Below are positions 7,668-16,695 of a stretch of DNA of 64,000 nt, piece after piece. Each line of letters starts with the position of its first letter. The first letter of the stretch is position 1. The notes under the pieces were generated by a model. It was given only the letters and a program-made list of their open reading frames with translations. It ran no database searches and had not been told where the DNA came from. The stretch is from Nocardia brasiliensis IFM 10847 (GTDB lineage: Bacteria; Actinomycetota; Actinomycetes; Mycobacteriales; Mycobacteriaceae). The stretch is from positions 1 through 64,000 of the forward strand of contig NZ_BAUA01000118.1 of assembly GCF_000710915.1 (NCBI RefSeq), written 5' to 3'. Both the position numbers and the translations under genes were made by a program.

Positions 7668-9056
7668 TCACGGCCGGGGTCCGCGCGCGTGCAAAACGAC
7701 CGGGAGCGCCGACGGCGAGAGCACGAAATCGTTGTTCGACGCGCGCACCCGGTACTTCGGGTCCGGCTCGGGCCGCCAGCGGGCGAGCAGCGCCGCCGAG
7801 GCCAAGGTGATCTCCAGCAACGCGAAGTGGTCGCCGAGGCAGCGCCGCCTGCCGACGCCGAAGGACAGATTGGCCTTCTTGTCGATATCGCCGGCGCGCT
7901 CGGGCGACCAGCGCTCGGGATCGAAGGTGTCCGGGTCGGCGAAATAGCGGCTGTCGTGCTGAACCATGTAGGGGCTGAACATGATTGCCGCGCCGTCGGG
8001 GATGGTGAGCCCGCCGATGGTGATGTCGCCGTCGGCGGTGCCCGCGCTGATCCACGGACCCCAGAACCGGAGTACCTCTGCCACCACCTGTTTCAGGTAC
8101 GGCAGCGCGTTGATGTGTTCGGCGCGCACCGGACCGGCGCCTACCACGGCGTCGAGTTCCGCGTACAGGCGCTCGGCGATCTCGGGCCGGTGCATCACCT
8201 CGTGCCACAGCCACCCGGTCAGCGACGCCATCGAGCCGACACCGCCGGCCAGCATCAGGATGGCCTCGTCGATGATGTGTTCGTCGGACAGCCGCGCGCC
8301 GGTCTCGCTGTCGGTGTGCCGGATCAGCGCCGACACCACATCGTGGAAGTCCTCGTCGCGGCGGCGGTATTCGGCCACCACCTCGCCGATCGCGCCACGC
8401 AGGTGCCGGGCCTTGCGCCGCCACCGCCAGTTGGCGAGCAGGCGGAGCCGGCGCAGCTGCGGCGGCAGGGCGGTGCGCAGGATGACCTGGCTGAGCAGCC
8501 ACGGCACGTTGTCCCGGATCTCGCGGCGCGCGGCGTCGCTGAATTCGGCGGTGAACAGGGTCGAGGACACGGTGTCGAGCACCAGGCCGTGCGCCTCTTT
8601 CATCAGATTCACCCGCCCGCCCGCGGGCAGCCCGGCCGACCACCGCTCCGCGATGTCGGCGGCCGCCCTGGTGTACTCGGCGAGCCTGCTCTGCCGCAGT
8701 GCGGGCGCGATCATGCGGCGGCGCAGCTTGTGCTCCGCGCCGCGCAGCACGTTCACCGAGCCGCCCGCGATGTCCTTGATCGCCTCGCGCAGGTCTTCCC
8801 GGTTGAGTTCGCCGTCGCCGAGCCCGGCCTCGCGGACCAGGTCCGGCGTGGTCAGCAGATAGCCGGTCTGGTTGCCGAAGTAGATGCGCACGATCGGCCC
8901 GAGCGCGGGCAGCGACGTGACGAAACCCGGCGCGTCGCGCAAAGCGCGCAGACCGTGCCCTACCAGCGGGAGCCGGCCCGGTGCGGTGGGTACCTCCGCC
9001 AGCGAACGCGGTAGCACCATTTCGGGTGGGTAGTCCGTCGGCTCGGCAGTGTGCAC
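7668..9056 (-). CDS. Cytochrome P450 with atypical I-helix
   Basis: 462-aa P450 from the GTG at 9056; the ATG at 9020 is an alternative. Heme loop FGVGRRRCLG with Cys at about residue 406 and K-helix EVLR are normal. In the I-helix (about residues 266-274) the sequence is AGGVGSMAS where most P450s have AG-x-(D/E)-T. The acidic residue and Thr that deliver protons during O2 cleavage are thus missing. In known families that loss goes with peroxide-dependent, isomerising or otherwise unusual P450s. It is divergent from a glycosyltransferase gene 82 bp away, and the two may act on the same small molecule (inference). Confidence 0.92.
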   Translation of the reverse strand: MHTAEPTDYPPEMVLPRSLAEVPTAPGRLPLVGHGLRALRDAPGFVTSLPALGPIVRIYFGNQTGYLLTTPDLVREAGLGDGELNREDLREAIKDIAGGSVNVLRGAEHKLRRRMIAPALRQSRLAEYTRAAADIAERWSAGLPAGGRVNLMKEAHGLVLDTVSSTLFTAEFSDAARREIRDNVPWLLSQVILRTALPPQLRRLRLLANWRWRRKARHLRGAIGEVVAEYRRRDEDFHDVVSALIRHTDSETGARLSDEHIIDEAILMLAGGVGSMASLTGWLWHEVMHRPEIAERLYAELDAVVGAGPVRAEHINALPYLKQVVAEVLRFWGPWISAGTADGDITIGGLTIPDGAAIMFSPYMVQHDSRYFADPDTFDPERWSPERAGDIDKKANLSFGVGRRRCLGDHFALLEITLASAALLARWRPEPDPKYRVRASNNDFVLSPSALPVVLHARGPRP

Positions 9057-9138
9057 AATTGCACGGTACCTACGCGAACGCTTTGCTGTAGAGCCCACAG
9101 TTCTCCCGACTGCCCATCGCACGCGGAAAGAAGCGCCC

Positions 9139-10416
9139 TTGAGAATCGCGATCCCACTGACCGGAACCCGTGGTGACGTCCAGCCGGTGGTGGCGCTCGG
9201 GCTCGAATTGCGCCGGCGCGGCCACGACGTGCTGCTCGGTGCGCCGCCCAACCTGGTCGACTTCGTCACCGACGCCGGGCTGGCCGCGGTGCCGTGCGGT
9301 CCGGACGTGCAGCAGCTCTACAGCTCGGACGAGGGCCAGCGGGCGTTGGCGGCGGGTAACACGCTGCGGCTCATGCAGATGGTGGCCAAGCAGATGTCCG
9401 GCTACGCCCAGCAGATGAACCAGGAGGTCATCGAGGTCTGTGCGGGCGCGGACCTGATCGTCGCCAGCACCGTCACCGAGGACCGCGCGAGTTCGGTCGC
9501 CGAGGCGATGGGGGTGCCGCTGGTGAGCCTGCACTATTTCCCGTGCCGCAGCACCGGGGTGTATCCGTTCCCGGGTGCGCTTCCGCCGCACTGGAATCCG
9601 CCCGCGCTGGTCAACCGGGCCACCTGGGCGCTGGCCGAGAATCTGCGGCGCGTGGTGTTCATGCGCTACCTCAACGATCTGCGCACGACGCTGGGCCTGC
9701 CCAAATCGCGGGCGAGTACGGCCGCGGTGCTGGACCGCGCGCAGGTGCCGGAGATTCAGATCTACGACCCCGCACTGGTGCCGGGTCTGCCGCAGGAATG
9801 GGGCGCGCGCAGGCCGTTCACCGGCTTCCTCACCCTCGACGAGGCGACCAGGGCCGCGGTCGGTGACCTGGCGGGCGATCACGCGAGCATCCTGTCCTGG
9901 ATCGAGGCGGGCGAGGCGCCGGTGTTCTTCGGGTTCGGCAGTATGCCGATCCGGGATACCGCCGCCGTGCTCGCCATGGCCACCGAGGTCGCCGCCCGGC
10001 TCGGCGTGCGCGCGCTGGTGAGCGCGGGCTGGAGCGACCTCGATGTCGCGGCGGCACAAGCCGGTCCGGAGGTGAAGGTGGTCGGTCCGTTCGCGCACGA
10101 CGTGGTCTTCCCGCACTGCGCCGCGGCCGTGCATCACGGCGGCATCGGCACGCTGTTCGAGAGCCTGCGCGCGGGCCTGCCGACCCTGGTGTGCTCGGTG
10201 TCGTTCGAGCAGCCGATGTGGGGTGGTCAGGTCGAACGGCTCGGTGTCGGTGCGCATCTGAAGTTCACCCAGCTCACCACGGGCCGCCTCGAACAGGGCG
10301 TGGCCGCCCTGCTCACTCCCGAACGCCGTTCCCGGGCCGCGGAATTCGCGCGCACCCTGCGCACCGAGGGGGCGAGCGCCTACGCCGCGGACCTGGTCGA
10401 GGCTGCTGCCCGGTGA
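9139..10416 (+). CDS. GT1-type UDP-glycosyltransferase (MGT-like)
   Basis: Transfers a sugar from a nucleotide-sugar to a small lipophilic acceptor. 425 aa, two Rossmann-like halves of the GT-B fold. N-terminal signature MRIAIPLTGTRGDVQPVVAL; C-terminal donor-binding block HHGGIGTLFESLRAGLPTL, followed by a basic Gln-containing segment. This matches macrolide- and glycopeptidolipid-type glycosyltransferases. The TTG at 9139 is chosen as start because GGAAAG lies 8 bp upstream and the motif begins there; earlier starts would add non-homologous residues. Its stop overlaps the start of an ABC-2 permease (GTGA), and a P450 lies divergent, which suggests modification and export of one metabolite. 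Confidence 0.9.
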   Translation: MRIAIPLTGTRGDVQPVVALGLELRRRGHDVLLGAPPNLVDFVTDAGLAAVPCGPDVQQLYSSDEGQRALAAGNTLRLMQMVAKQMSGYAQQMNQEVIEVCAGADLIVASTVTEDRASSVAEAMGVPLVSLHYFPCRSTGVYPFPGALPPHWNPPALVNRATWALAENLRRVVFMRYLNDLRTTLGLPKSRASTAAVLDRAQVPEIQIYDPALVPGLPQEWGARRPFTGFLTLDEATRAAVGDLAGDHASILSWIEAGEAPVFFGFGSMPIRDTAAVLAMATEVAARLGVRALVSAGWSDLDVAAAQAGPEVKVVGPFAHDVVFPHCAAAVHHGGIGTLFESLRAGLPTLVCSVSFEQPMWGGQVERLGVGAHLKFTQLTTGRLEQGVAALLTPERRSRAAEFARTLRTEGASAYAADLVEAAAR

Positions 10417-11174
10417 CCAACCACGTGCTGGCGGACACCGTCGTCATGTTCCGGCGCTGTGCCAGGCACACCCTGCGCAGCAGGGACACGCTGGTGATCT
10501 CGATGCTCATGCCGGTGCTCGTCATGCTGCTGTTCACCTATGTGTTCGGCGGGGCGATCGATGTCGGCGGCCCGTACCTCGACTACGTCGTGCCGGGAAT
10601 TATGCTGCTGTGCACCGGATTCGGTTCCTCGATCACCGCGACGAGCGTATCCACCGATATGACGCGGGGCAGCATCGACCGCTTTCGCACGCTGCCGATG
10701 TTCCGGCAGGCGGTGCTCGCCGGACATGTCGCGGAGAGCGTGGTCCGGAATCTGGCGGCCATCGCGATCGCGGTGGGTGTGGCGCTCGTCCTCGGCTACC
10801 GACCGCAGGCGGGGCTCGGCGGTTGGCTCGCGGCGCTCGGCGTGATCACCCTGTTCGTCCTGGCGATCTCCTGGATCGCGGTGGCGCTAGGGCTGGTCGC
10901 CAAGAATCCCGAGGCGGCGGGCGGGCTCACCTACGCGATCATGTTCATCCCCTACATCAGCAGCGCGTTCGTGCAGACCGCGACGATGCCGCACTGGTTG
11001 CGCGGTTTCGCCGAGTACCAGCCGGCCACGCCGGTGCTGGAAACCGTGCGCGGACTGCTGAACGCCACCGGTGCCGGGCACCACGCGGTGCTCGCCGTGG
11101 CGTGGTGTGTGGGGCTGGCCGCGTTCGGATTCGCCTGGGCCGGTGTGGTGTTCGGGCGGTTGTCCCGGCACTGA
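10413..11174 (+). CDS. ABC-2 type transporter permease (DrrB-like), no ATPase partner nearby
   Basis: Membrane subunit of an ABC exporter, 253 aa, with six predicted hydrophobic segments and the conserved ABC-2 loop DRFRTLPMFR, in which DRFRxLP is the DrrB-type signature. The GTG start overlaps the glycosyltransferase stop by 4 bp, so translation is coupled. DrrB-type permeases normally sit next to a DrrA ATPase, but none is within several genes on either side. It must borrow an ATPase from elsewhere or work with an unlinked one. Likely cargo is the glycosylated product of the upstream enzyme (inference). Confidence 0.88.
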   Translation: MTNHVLADTVVMFRRCARHTLRSRDTLVISMLMPVLVMLLFTYVFGGAIDVGGPYLDYVVPGIMLLCTGFGSSITATSVSTDMTRGSIDRFRTLPMFRQAVLAGHVAESVVRNLAAIAIAVGVALVLGYRPQAGLGGWLAALGVITLFVLAISWIAVALGLVAKNPEAAGGLTYAIMFIPYISSAFVQTATMPHWLRGFAEYQPATPVLETVRGLLNATGAGHHAVLAVAWCVGLAAFGFAWAGVVFGRLSRH

Positions 11175-11248
11175 ACCAGGTTGGTCGGTGGGCCGGGCTA
11201 CTCTGAGCGTCGTTGCCAGCGCACCTGCTCGACCCTCGGAGGACCCAG

Positions 11249-11803
11249 ATGACCGTGCTGCCGGATCGGCCGAACACCGCCCTGCTGGTGATCGACGTGC
11301 AGAACGGCGTGGTGGCCGAGGCGTACCGGCGCGACGCCGTCCTCGCCAACATCGCCACGGTGATCGGCAAGGCCCGCGCCGCCGGGGTGCCGGTCGTGTG
11401 GATCCAGCACAGCGCCGATGACCTGGTGCCGGGCACCGAGGCCTGGGAATACGTGCCGGAACTGGTCCGGGAAGAGTCGGAGCCCTTGGTGCACAAGCGT
11501 TTCGGTGACTCCTTCGAGGAAACCGAGCTGGCCGGGCTGCTGGCGCGGGCCGGGGTCGGCAAGCTGGTGGTGACCGGCGCCGAGACCGACGCCTGCGTGC
11601 GCTCCACCATCCACGGCGCGTTCACCCGCGGCTACGACGTGACCCTGGTCGGCGACGGCCACACCACCTTCGACAAGAGCGAGTGGGGCGCGCCCGCACC
11701 CGAGGCGGTCATCGCACACACCAACCTGTACTGGCAGTACCAGCGGGCGCCGGGCCGCACGGCCGCGGTCACCAGCGCCGACGAAACGACCTTCGAGGGC
11801 TGA
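11249..11803 (+). CDS. Isochorismatase-family cysteine hydrolase
   Basis: Cytoplasmic hydrolase of 184 aa with the full catalytic triad of the family: Asp in LVIDVQNG, Lys in VHKRFGDSF and Cys in GAETDACVRST, with the cis-peptide bond region just before the Cys. Members act on amides, ureas or isochorismate; the exact substrate cannot be read from sequence. The ATG at 11249 is preferred over upstream codons because GGAGG lies 8 bp before it. A hairpin at 11892-11915 ends the transcript. It stands between the glycosyltransferase group and the purine importer; given the neighbourhood, hydrolysis of a ureido or amide compound is possible but unproven. Confidence 0.88.
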   Translation: MTVLPDRPNTALLVIDVQNGVVAEAYRRDAVLANIATVIGKARAAGVPVVWIQHSADDLVPGTEAWEYVPELVREESEPLVHKRFGDSFEETELAGLLARAGVGKLVVTGAETDACVRSTIHGAFTRGYDVTLVGDGHTTFDKSEWGAPAPEAVIAHTNLYWQYQRAPGRTAAVTSADETTFEG

Positions 11804-11891
11804 GTCCGCCTGTGACACATTCGACTGACCTGCGCGCGGGGCGGCGGATTGTGCGCGGGACGACGGAATGCTCGCGGCGGGCACTCGGCCC

Positions 11892-11915
11892 GGGCCGGAA
11901 ATTCGGGTCCGGCCC
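11892..11915 (+). terminator. Hairpin after the isochorismatase-family gene
   Basis: GGGCCGGA and TCCGGCCC form a perfect 8-bp stem around an 8-nt loop, 88 bp after the stop codon and upstream of the ABC importer promoter. Confidence 0.5.
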
Positions 11916-11930
11916 CGGCTGCGCGTAACG

Positions 11931-11988
11931 ATTGCGAAATCTGGGGTCGCGATTCGCAATGTCCGTGCAACGGGCTCCTTCTAGGGTG
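11931..11988 (+). promoter_or_regulatory. Operator and promoter of the purine-island ABC importer
   Basis: A perfect 8-bp inverted repeat ATTGCGAA (11931-11938) / TTCGCAAT (11953-11960) lies ahead of GTGCAAC-N6-CTTCTAGGGTG (11965-11988). The last element is also present as GTGGCAAC-N6-CTTCTAGGGTG before the xanthine dehydrogenase genes (22492-22516). TAGGGT is a plausible -10. There is no canonical -35, so an activator is likely. Confidence 0.5.
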
Positions 11989-12035
11989 ACCTTCATGAGG
12001 GAGCGCAGTACACGAAATATCGGCGGGGCCGGGTC

Positions 12036-12878
12036 ATGACCACCGCGAACGAAACCACCGGAGGCACCGGCATCCACATCAGCGGGTTGACCAAGACCTT
12101 CCGGGTGGGCCGCAAGACCGTGCAGGCGCTGGATTCGGTGGATCTGCACACCGAACAGGGGACCTTCCTGTCGTTGCTCGGCCCCTCGGGCTGCGGCAAG
12201 TCGACGGTGCTGCGCATCCTGGCCGGTCTGGAGACGCCGACCGCGGGCAAAACCCTGATCGACGGCCAGACACCCGCCGAACTGGTGGGGCGGCACGAAC
12301 TCGGCATCGCCTTCCAGGATTCGGCCCTGCTGCCGTGGCGTTCGGTGGAGTCGAACATCAAGCTGCCCCTGCAGGTCGCGGGCCTGCAGCCGGACCCGGG
12401 CCTGATCGCCGATCTGATCCAGCTGGTGGGGCTGGACGGGTTCGAGAAGGCCAAGCCCGCGCAGCTGTCCGGCGGTATGCGCCAACGTGTTTCGATCGCC
12501 CGGGCGCTGGTGGTGAAGCCGACCGTGCTGCTGCTGGACGAGCCCTTCGGCGCGCTCGACGATATGACCAGGCAGCGGCTCAACCTGGAACTGCTGCGGA
12601 TCTGGACGGAGAAGCCCGCGACCACGCTGATGGTCACGCACGGCATCGCCGAGGCGGTGTTCCTCTCCGATGTGGTCGCGGTGATGAGCCCGCGGCCGGG
12701 GCGGGTGCTGGAACTGGTGGAGATCGATCTGCCGCGCCCGCGCACCCCGGAGATGATGCGGACCCCCGAATTCCACCGGTTGCACGACTACCTGTCCGAG
12801 CTGCTGTTCGGGAAGTCCGGCACGGGCGGGGCGCTCGGCAGCGCGGCCGGCGCCGCGAGCACCGGCGGTGGCGCGTGA
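12036..12878 (+). CDS. ABC importer ATPase (SsuB/TauB/NMT1 type)
   Basis: Energising subunit of a small-molecule ABC importer, 280 aa. Walker A is GPSGCGKST (about residue 50), the Q-loop follows in [11 protein letters not shown], the signature is LSGGMRQR, and Walker B with D-loop is [13 protein letters not shown]. The FQDS-LLPWR Q-loop and the MTRQRLN helix are typical of the nitrate/sulfonate/taurine/pyrimidine-precursor group. A Gly/Ala/Ser tail of about 20 residues closes the protein. It is first in a four-gene operon with two permeases and a lipoprotein, and the xdh operon shares its promoter motif. Likely role: uptake of a purine or ureide nitrogen source. Confidence 0.92.
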   Translation: MTTANETTGGTGIHISGLTKTFRVGRKTVQALDSVDLHTEQGTFLSLLGPSGCGKSTVLRILAGLETPTAGKTLIDGQTPAELVGRHELGIAFQDSALLPWRSVESNIKLPLQVAGLQPDPGLIADLIQLVGLDGFEKAKPAQLSGGMRQRVSIARALVVKPTVLLLDEPFGALDDMTRQRLNLELLRIWTEKPATTLMVTHGIAEAVFLSDVVAVMSPRPGRVLELVEIDLPRPRTPEMMRTPEFHRLHDYLSELLFGKSGTGGALGSAAGAASTGGGA

Positions 12879-12906
12879 GCGGCCGGCGAGCGCGCGGAGG
12901 GCGGGC

Positions 12907-13653
12907 ATGAAACGGATCGGTGGCCTGCTCGGCGTCGCCGGGCTGATCGGCGTGTGGTGGCTGCTCGCGGCGCTCGGCGTCGCGGGCGGCACGGTGCCGA
13001 GTCCGTGGACGGTGGTGCACACCATGTACACCGACGGCTGGGGACTGTACGGACCCAATTTCCGGATCACCGCGCTCGGCGCGTTGCAAGGTTTCGTGTG
13101 GGGCAACGGGCTCGCCATCGCGCTGGCCATCCTGATCATGCTGATCCCGCAGATCGAATCGCTGGCCACCCAGCTGGCGATCCTGAGCTACTGCACCCCG
13201 CTGCTCGCGCTGGGCCCGATCATCCTGGTGGTGTTCGGCGGGCGCACGCCGACGGTGTTCCTCGCGGCGATGTACTGCTTCTTCACCACCATGGTCGGCA
13301 CCGTGACCGGTCTGCGTTCCGCCGATCGGACCAGCCTGGATCTGGTGCGCGCGTACGGCGGCGGCCGGTGGCAGCAGCTGTATCGGGTGCAGTTGATCTC
13401 GGCGCTGCCGAATACCTTCGCGGCGTTGAAGATCGCCGCGCCCTCGGCGGTGCTCGGCGCGATCATCGGCGAATATCTCGGCGGTGTCGACAGCGGTATC
13501 GGCGTCGCGTTGACTGCCGCGCAGACCGCCTACAACGTGCCGCGCACCTGGGGCATGGCGCTGGCCGCGGCCGCGCTGGCCGGGCTCGGTTACGCCGTGG
13601 TCGCGCTCGGCGCGCGGCTGGTCGCCCCGTGGACTGCGCAGGAGGCGCGATGA
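12907..13653 (+). CDS. ABC importer permease, BPD type (first)
   Basis: Transmembrane subunit, 248 aa, about six helices. The cytoplasmic coupling (EAA) loop is visible as DLVRAYGGGRWQQLYRV, followed by LPNTFAALKIAAPSAVLGAIIGEYLGG, the standard arrangement for SsuC/TauC-type permeases. The ATG at 12907 is chosen as start; earlier in-frame codons overlap the ATPase gene end and would add a basic, non-homologous leader. The stop overlaps the second permease by ATGA, so the two should be made in equal amounts as a heterodimer with the ATPase at 12036 and the lipoprotein at 14543. Confidence 0.9.
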   Translation: MKRIGGLLGVAGLIGVWWLLAALGVAGGTVPSPWTVVHTMYTDGWGLYGPNFRITALGALQGFVWGNGLAIALAILIMLIPQIESLATQLAILSYCTPLLALGPIILVVFGGRTPTVFLAAMYCFFTTMVGTVTGLRSADRTSLDLVRAYGGGRWQQLYRVQLISALPNTFAALKIAAPSAVLGAIIGEYLGGVDSGIGVALTAAQTAYNVPRTWGMALAAAALAGLGYAVVALGARLVAPWTAQEAR

Positions 13654-14447
13654 AAGTACTGCTGCGGCTCGGGCGGTTCCTGTTCCCGCTGGTCACCTCG
13701 TTGATCCTGATGCTGCTCATCTGGTACGTCTTCTTGCAGGCGTTCCCGCAGGTCGGCCCGCGCGTGGGGAAGTCACCCGAAGACATCTGGCGCTATCTGG
13801 TGACCTCGCCGGGCGCGAGCAGCGCCCGCGCGACGATCCTGGACGACCTGCAGATCACCCTGCGCGACGCGGCGATCGGGTTCGGCTTCGGCATGCTGGC
13901 CGCGGTGGTGGTGGCCGCGCTGTTCGTGTCGTTCGCGGCGGTGGAGCAGACCTTTCTGCCGGTGGCGATGATCCTGCGCTCGGTACCGCTGGTGGTGCTC
14001 GCGCCGATCATCGTGCTGGTGTTCGGGCGCGGGCTCGGCGGGGTCACCGTGCTCACCGCCATCGTGGTGTTCTTCCCGGCGCTGGTGATGATCATGGCGG
14101 GGCTGCGCAACGCTCCGCGCCAAGCGATGGATCTGGTCGCCGCCTACGGCGGGTCCAAGTGGACCGGTCTACGGCTGGTCGCGGTGCCCGCCGCGCTGCC
14201 CTCGGTGTTCGCCGCGGCCCGCATCTCGGTGCCGGGCGCACTGATCGGTGCGCTGCTCGGCGAGTGGCTCGGCAGCGGAACGGGGTTGGGCGCCAGCCTG
14301 ATCCGGGCCATTCCGACCTTCCAGTACAACCAGCTGTGGGCCTCGATCGTGATCGTCACGATCGTCTCGGTGGTGCTGTACGCCATCGTCGGCGTGATCG
14401 AGAATCTCGTGCTCGCGCGCTTCGGCGCCGACGCGGGACGATCCTGA
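13650..14447 (+). CDS. ABC importer permease, BPD type (second)
   Basis: Second transmembrane subunit, 265 aa, about six helices. The EAA loop is DLVAAYGGSKWTGLRLV and is followed by GALIGALLGEWLGSGTGLG. The start overlaps the preceding stop (ATGA), with GGAGG 5 bp upstream. Its C-terminus ends in a short basic tail. With the first permease it would form the channel of the NMT1-type importer. Confidence 0.9.
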   Translation: MKVLLRLGRFLFPLVTSLILMLLIWYVFLQAFPQVGPRVGKSPEDIWRYLVTSPGASSARATILDDLQITLRDAAIGFGFGMLAAVVVAALFVSFAAVEQTFLPVAMILRSVPLVVLAPIIVLVFGRGLGGVTVLTAIVVFFPALVMIMAGLRNAPRQAMDLVAAYGGSKWTGLRLVAVPAALPSVFAAARISVPGALIGALLGEWLGSGTGLGASLIRAIPTFQYNQLWASIVIVTIVSVVLYAIVGVIENLVLARFGADAGRS

Positions 14448-14542
14448 ACGGCCGGTTCGCTGAACAAGACAAAATTCCCGAAATTCCGTGCTCGGAACGT
14501 CAAAGCAAAGAAAATGAAACGCGATCGACCTAGATTCACCGC

Positions 14543-15637
14543 ATGACACCCGCACAGCGTTCCTCGTTCGGGCCGGCACTGAATCGACGGTCTCTGCTCC
14601 GCTACTCCGCGCTGGCCGGCGCCGCACTCGGCGGCGCGGGCCTGCTCGCCGCCTGTGGCGACAATGCCGCCGACTCGTCGGGCGGTTCCACCCCGGACGG
14701 CTCCAAATACGGCACGGTGGCGGTACAGCTGTCCTGGCTGAAGAACATCGAGTTCGCCGGTGAATACTTCGCCGACTCGAAGGGCTACTTCAAGGAGGCG
14801 GGCTTCGGTTCGGTCAACCTGATCGCCGGCGGTGCGGCGAGCACCTCGGTCGAGGCCGGACTCGACACCGGCAAGATCTGGCTCGGCCTGTCCGCGCCGC
14901 AGACCACCGCCAAGGCGGTGCTGGAGGGGCTGCCCGCGAAGATCATCGCGACCACCTACCAGAAGAACCCCTTCGCGATCGTGAGCTCGGCGGCCAAGCC
15001 GATCAAGACCCCCGCGGACATGAAGGGCCGCAAGATCGGCGTGCAGGACACCAACCAGCTGATCTTCAACGCGCTGCTGACCGCCAACGGCCTGAAGCCC
15101 AGTGATGTCACCATCGTGCCCGCGCAGTTCGATCCGACGCCGCTGGCCAACGGCGAGGTCGACGGCTGGGTCAGCTACGTGACCAACGAACCGATCACGT
15201 TGACCGCCAAGGGATTCGCGAACACGCACTTCCTGTTCGCCGACTACAACCTGCCGCTGGTGGCCGAGACGCTCACGGTCAAGCAGGCGACCATCGACAA
15301 GGAGCGCGACAAGCTCAAGGCCTTCCTGGTCGCCGAGATCAAGGGCTGGAAGGACGCGGTGGCGAACCCGGCCGAATCGGCCAGGCTCGCGGTCGAGGTG
15401 TACGGCAAGGACCAGAAGCTCGACCTGGACGAGCAGACGAAAGAGGCGGTGGCACAGAACGATCTGGTCGTCTCGCCCGACACGGCCGCCAACGGCCTGT
15501 TGAGCATGACCGACAACTTGATCGAGCAGAACATCGCCGCGCTGCGGCTCGCCGATCTCGACATCAAGGCCGACCAGCTGTTCGACCTGTCCGTGCTGCG
15601 TGAGGTCTTCGCGGAGAATCCGGGCCTGAAAGGCTGA
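14543..15637 (+). CDS. NMT1/THI5-like substrate-binding lipoprotein (Tat signal)
   Basis: Extracellular solute receptor of the ABC importer, 364 aa. It begins with a twin-arginine motif RRSLLR (about residues 15-20), a hydrophobic stretch and lipobox LLAAC, so it is exported folded via Tat and anchored as a lipoprotein. The mature part is an NMT1-type periplasmic fold starting VAVQLSWLKNIEFAGEY, which in the family binds pyrimidine-like or other planar heterocycles. A 95-bp gap with AAAAT-rich bases separates it from the permease, so it may have an extra promoter. With urate and allantoin enzymes downstream and a promoter motif shared with xdh, a purine or allantoin ligand is the best guess, not shown. 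Confidence 0.9.
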   Translation: MTPAQRSSFGPALNRRSLLRYSALAGAALGGAGLLAACGDNAADSSGGSTPDGSKYGTVAVQLSWLKNIEFAGEYFADSKGYFKEAGFGSVNLIAGGAASTSVEAGLDTGKIWLGLSAPQTTAKAVLEGLPAKIIATTYQKNPFAIVSSAAKPIKTPADMKGRKIGVQDTNQLIFNALLTANGLKPSDVTIVPAQFDPTPLANGEVDGWVSYVTNEPITLTAKGFANTHFLFADYNLPLVAETLTVKQATIDKERDKLKAFLVAEIKGWKDAVANPAESARLAVEVYGKDQKLDLDEQTKEAVAQNDLVVSPDTAANGLLSMTDNLIEQNIAALRLADLDIKADQLFDLSVLREVFAENPGLKG

Positions 15638-15647
15638 GCGCCCCAGG

Positions 15648-16682
15648 CTAACTACCCAGCCCCACCGCCGTTTTCAGCGGTGGGGACTGGCTAGGGGTGT
15701 GCAGCGAATGCCGCCCCGTCTGCTCGGTTCTGGCGGCGAGTAGTTCGGCGGCGATGGCGACGGCGATCTCGGGCGCGGTGCGCGCCCCGACGTCGAGTCC
15801 GGCCGGAGAATGCAGACGGGCGAGCGTTGCTTCGTCGAAGCCGCCCGCCCGCAGGTCTTCCATGCGTCGCGTGTGCACGGTGGGCGAACCCATCGCGCCG
15901 AGATAGCCTAGCTGGGGTAGTCGCAGCGCGACGGTCAGCAGCGGGATCTCGAACTTCGGATCGTGCGAGGTGACCACAATGCCGGTGTCGCCGTCGATTT
16001 CGCCCGCCGCGGCCAGCGTGTTCAGGTAGCGGTGTGGCCAGTCCACGACCACCTCGGCACCGGGGAACTTCTCCGGTTGCGCGAAGGTCTCCCGGGAATC
16101 GCAGATGGTGACGCGGTAGCCGAGGAACTTGGCCTGCACGGTCAGGGCCGCGGCAAAAGAGTTGGCGCCGAAGATGATCAGGCGCGGCGGCGGCGCGAAC
16201 GAGGAGACGAACACGTCCGAATCCGGCAGCGCGAGCAGTTCGGTGTTGTGCCGTTTGTCGGTGACCAGGTGCTGGCCGATGAGATCGGCGTCGGAGTTCC
16301 ACACCACGGTGAAGACGGTGATCCGCCGGTGCGCCCTGATCTCGGCCGCGACGAGCGGGAACTCCGGAAAGTCCCTGCGCGAGAACGGTTCGGTGAACAC
16401 ATCCATCATGCCGTCACGGTCCGCACCGCCCGCGATACCGGTAGCCACGCCGTAGCGGTGCATCGCGCGCCGGCCGGTACGCGCCGCCTGTAATACCGCC
16501 TCGTAGGCGATCTCCTCCAGACCGCCGTCGGTCACCGCGCCGTAGACGCCGCCCTCCGGATCGACCAGCATCGCCGAGCCGATCGGCAACGGGGCAGAAC
16601 CCATCGTGCGCACGATGGTGGCCAGTCCTCCGGTCCGCCCGGAATGCCACACCCGCAGTAGGTCATCGACGATGTCCCGCAT
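15648..16682 (-). CDS. xdhC: XdhC-family xanthine dehydrogenase maturation factor
   Basis: Accessory protein that loads sulfurated molybdenum cofactor into xanthine dehydrogenase. 344 aa from the ATG at 16682, chosen because GGAG lies 8 bp upstream; an ATG at 16724 would overlap the upstream gene. The N-terminal XdhC/CoxI domain has LATIVRTMGSAPLPIGSAM and the acidic GAVTDGGLE loop. The C-terminal Rossmann domain has LIIFGANSFAAAL, TICDSRETF and GYLGAMGSPTVHTRR. It forms a two-gene minus-strand operon with the MobA-like gene and serves the xdh genes at 22.5-26.5 kb, which are transcribed separately. Confidence 0.92.
   Translation of the reverse strand: MRDIVDDLLRVWHSGRTGGLATIVRTMGSAPLPIGSAMLVDPEGGVYGAVTDGGLEEIAYEAVLQAARTGRRAMHRYGVATGIAGGADRDGMMDVFTEPFSRRDFPEFPLVAAEIRAHRRITVFTVVWNSDADLIGQHLVTDKRHNTELLALPDSDVFVSSFAPPPRLIIFGANSFAAALTVQAKFLGYRVTICDSRETFAQPEKFPGAEVVVDWPHRYLNTLAAAGEIDGDTGIVVTSHDPKFEIPLLTVALRLPQLGYLGAMGSPTVHTRRMEDLRAGGFDEATLARLHSPAGLDVGARTAPEIAVAIAAELLAARTEQTGRHSLHTPSQSPPLKTAVGLGS
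15660..15685. terminator. Bidirectional hairpin between the importer and xdhC
   Basis: CCCCACCGC (15660-15668) and GCGGTGGGG (15677-15685) form a perfect 9-bp stem with loop CGTTTTCA. It lies in the last codons of xdhC and 22 bp after the lipoprotein stop, where the two transcripts converge. Confidence 0.7.
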
Positions 16683-16695
16683 GAGCTCGCTCCGA

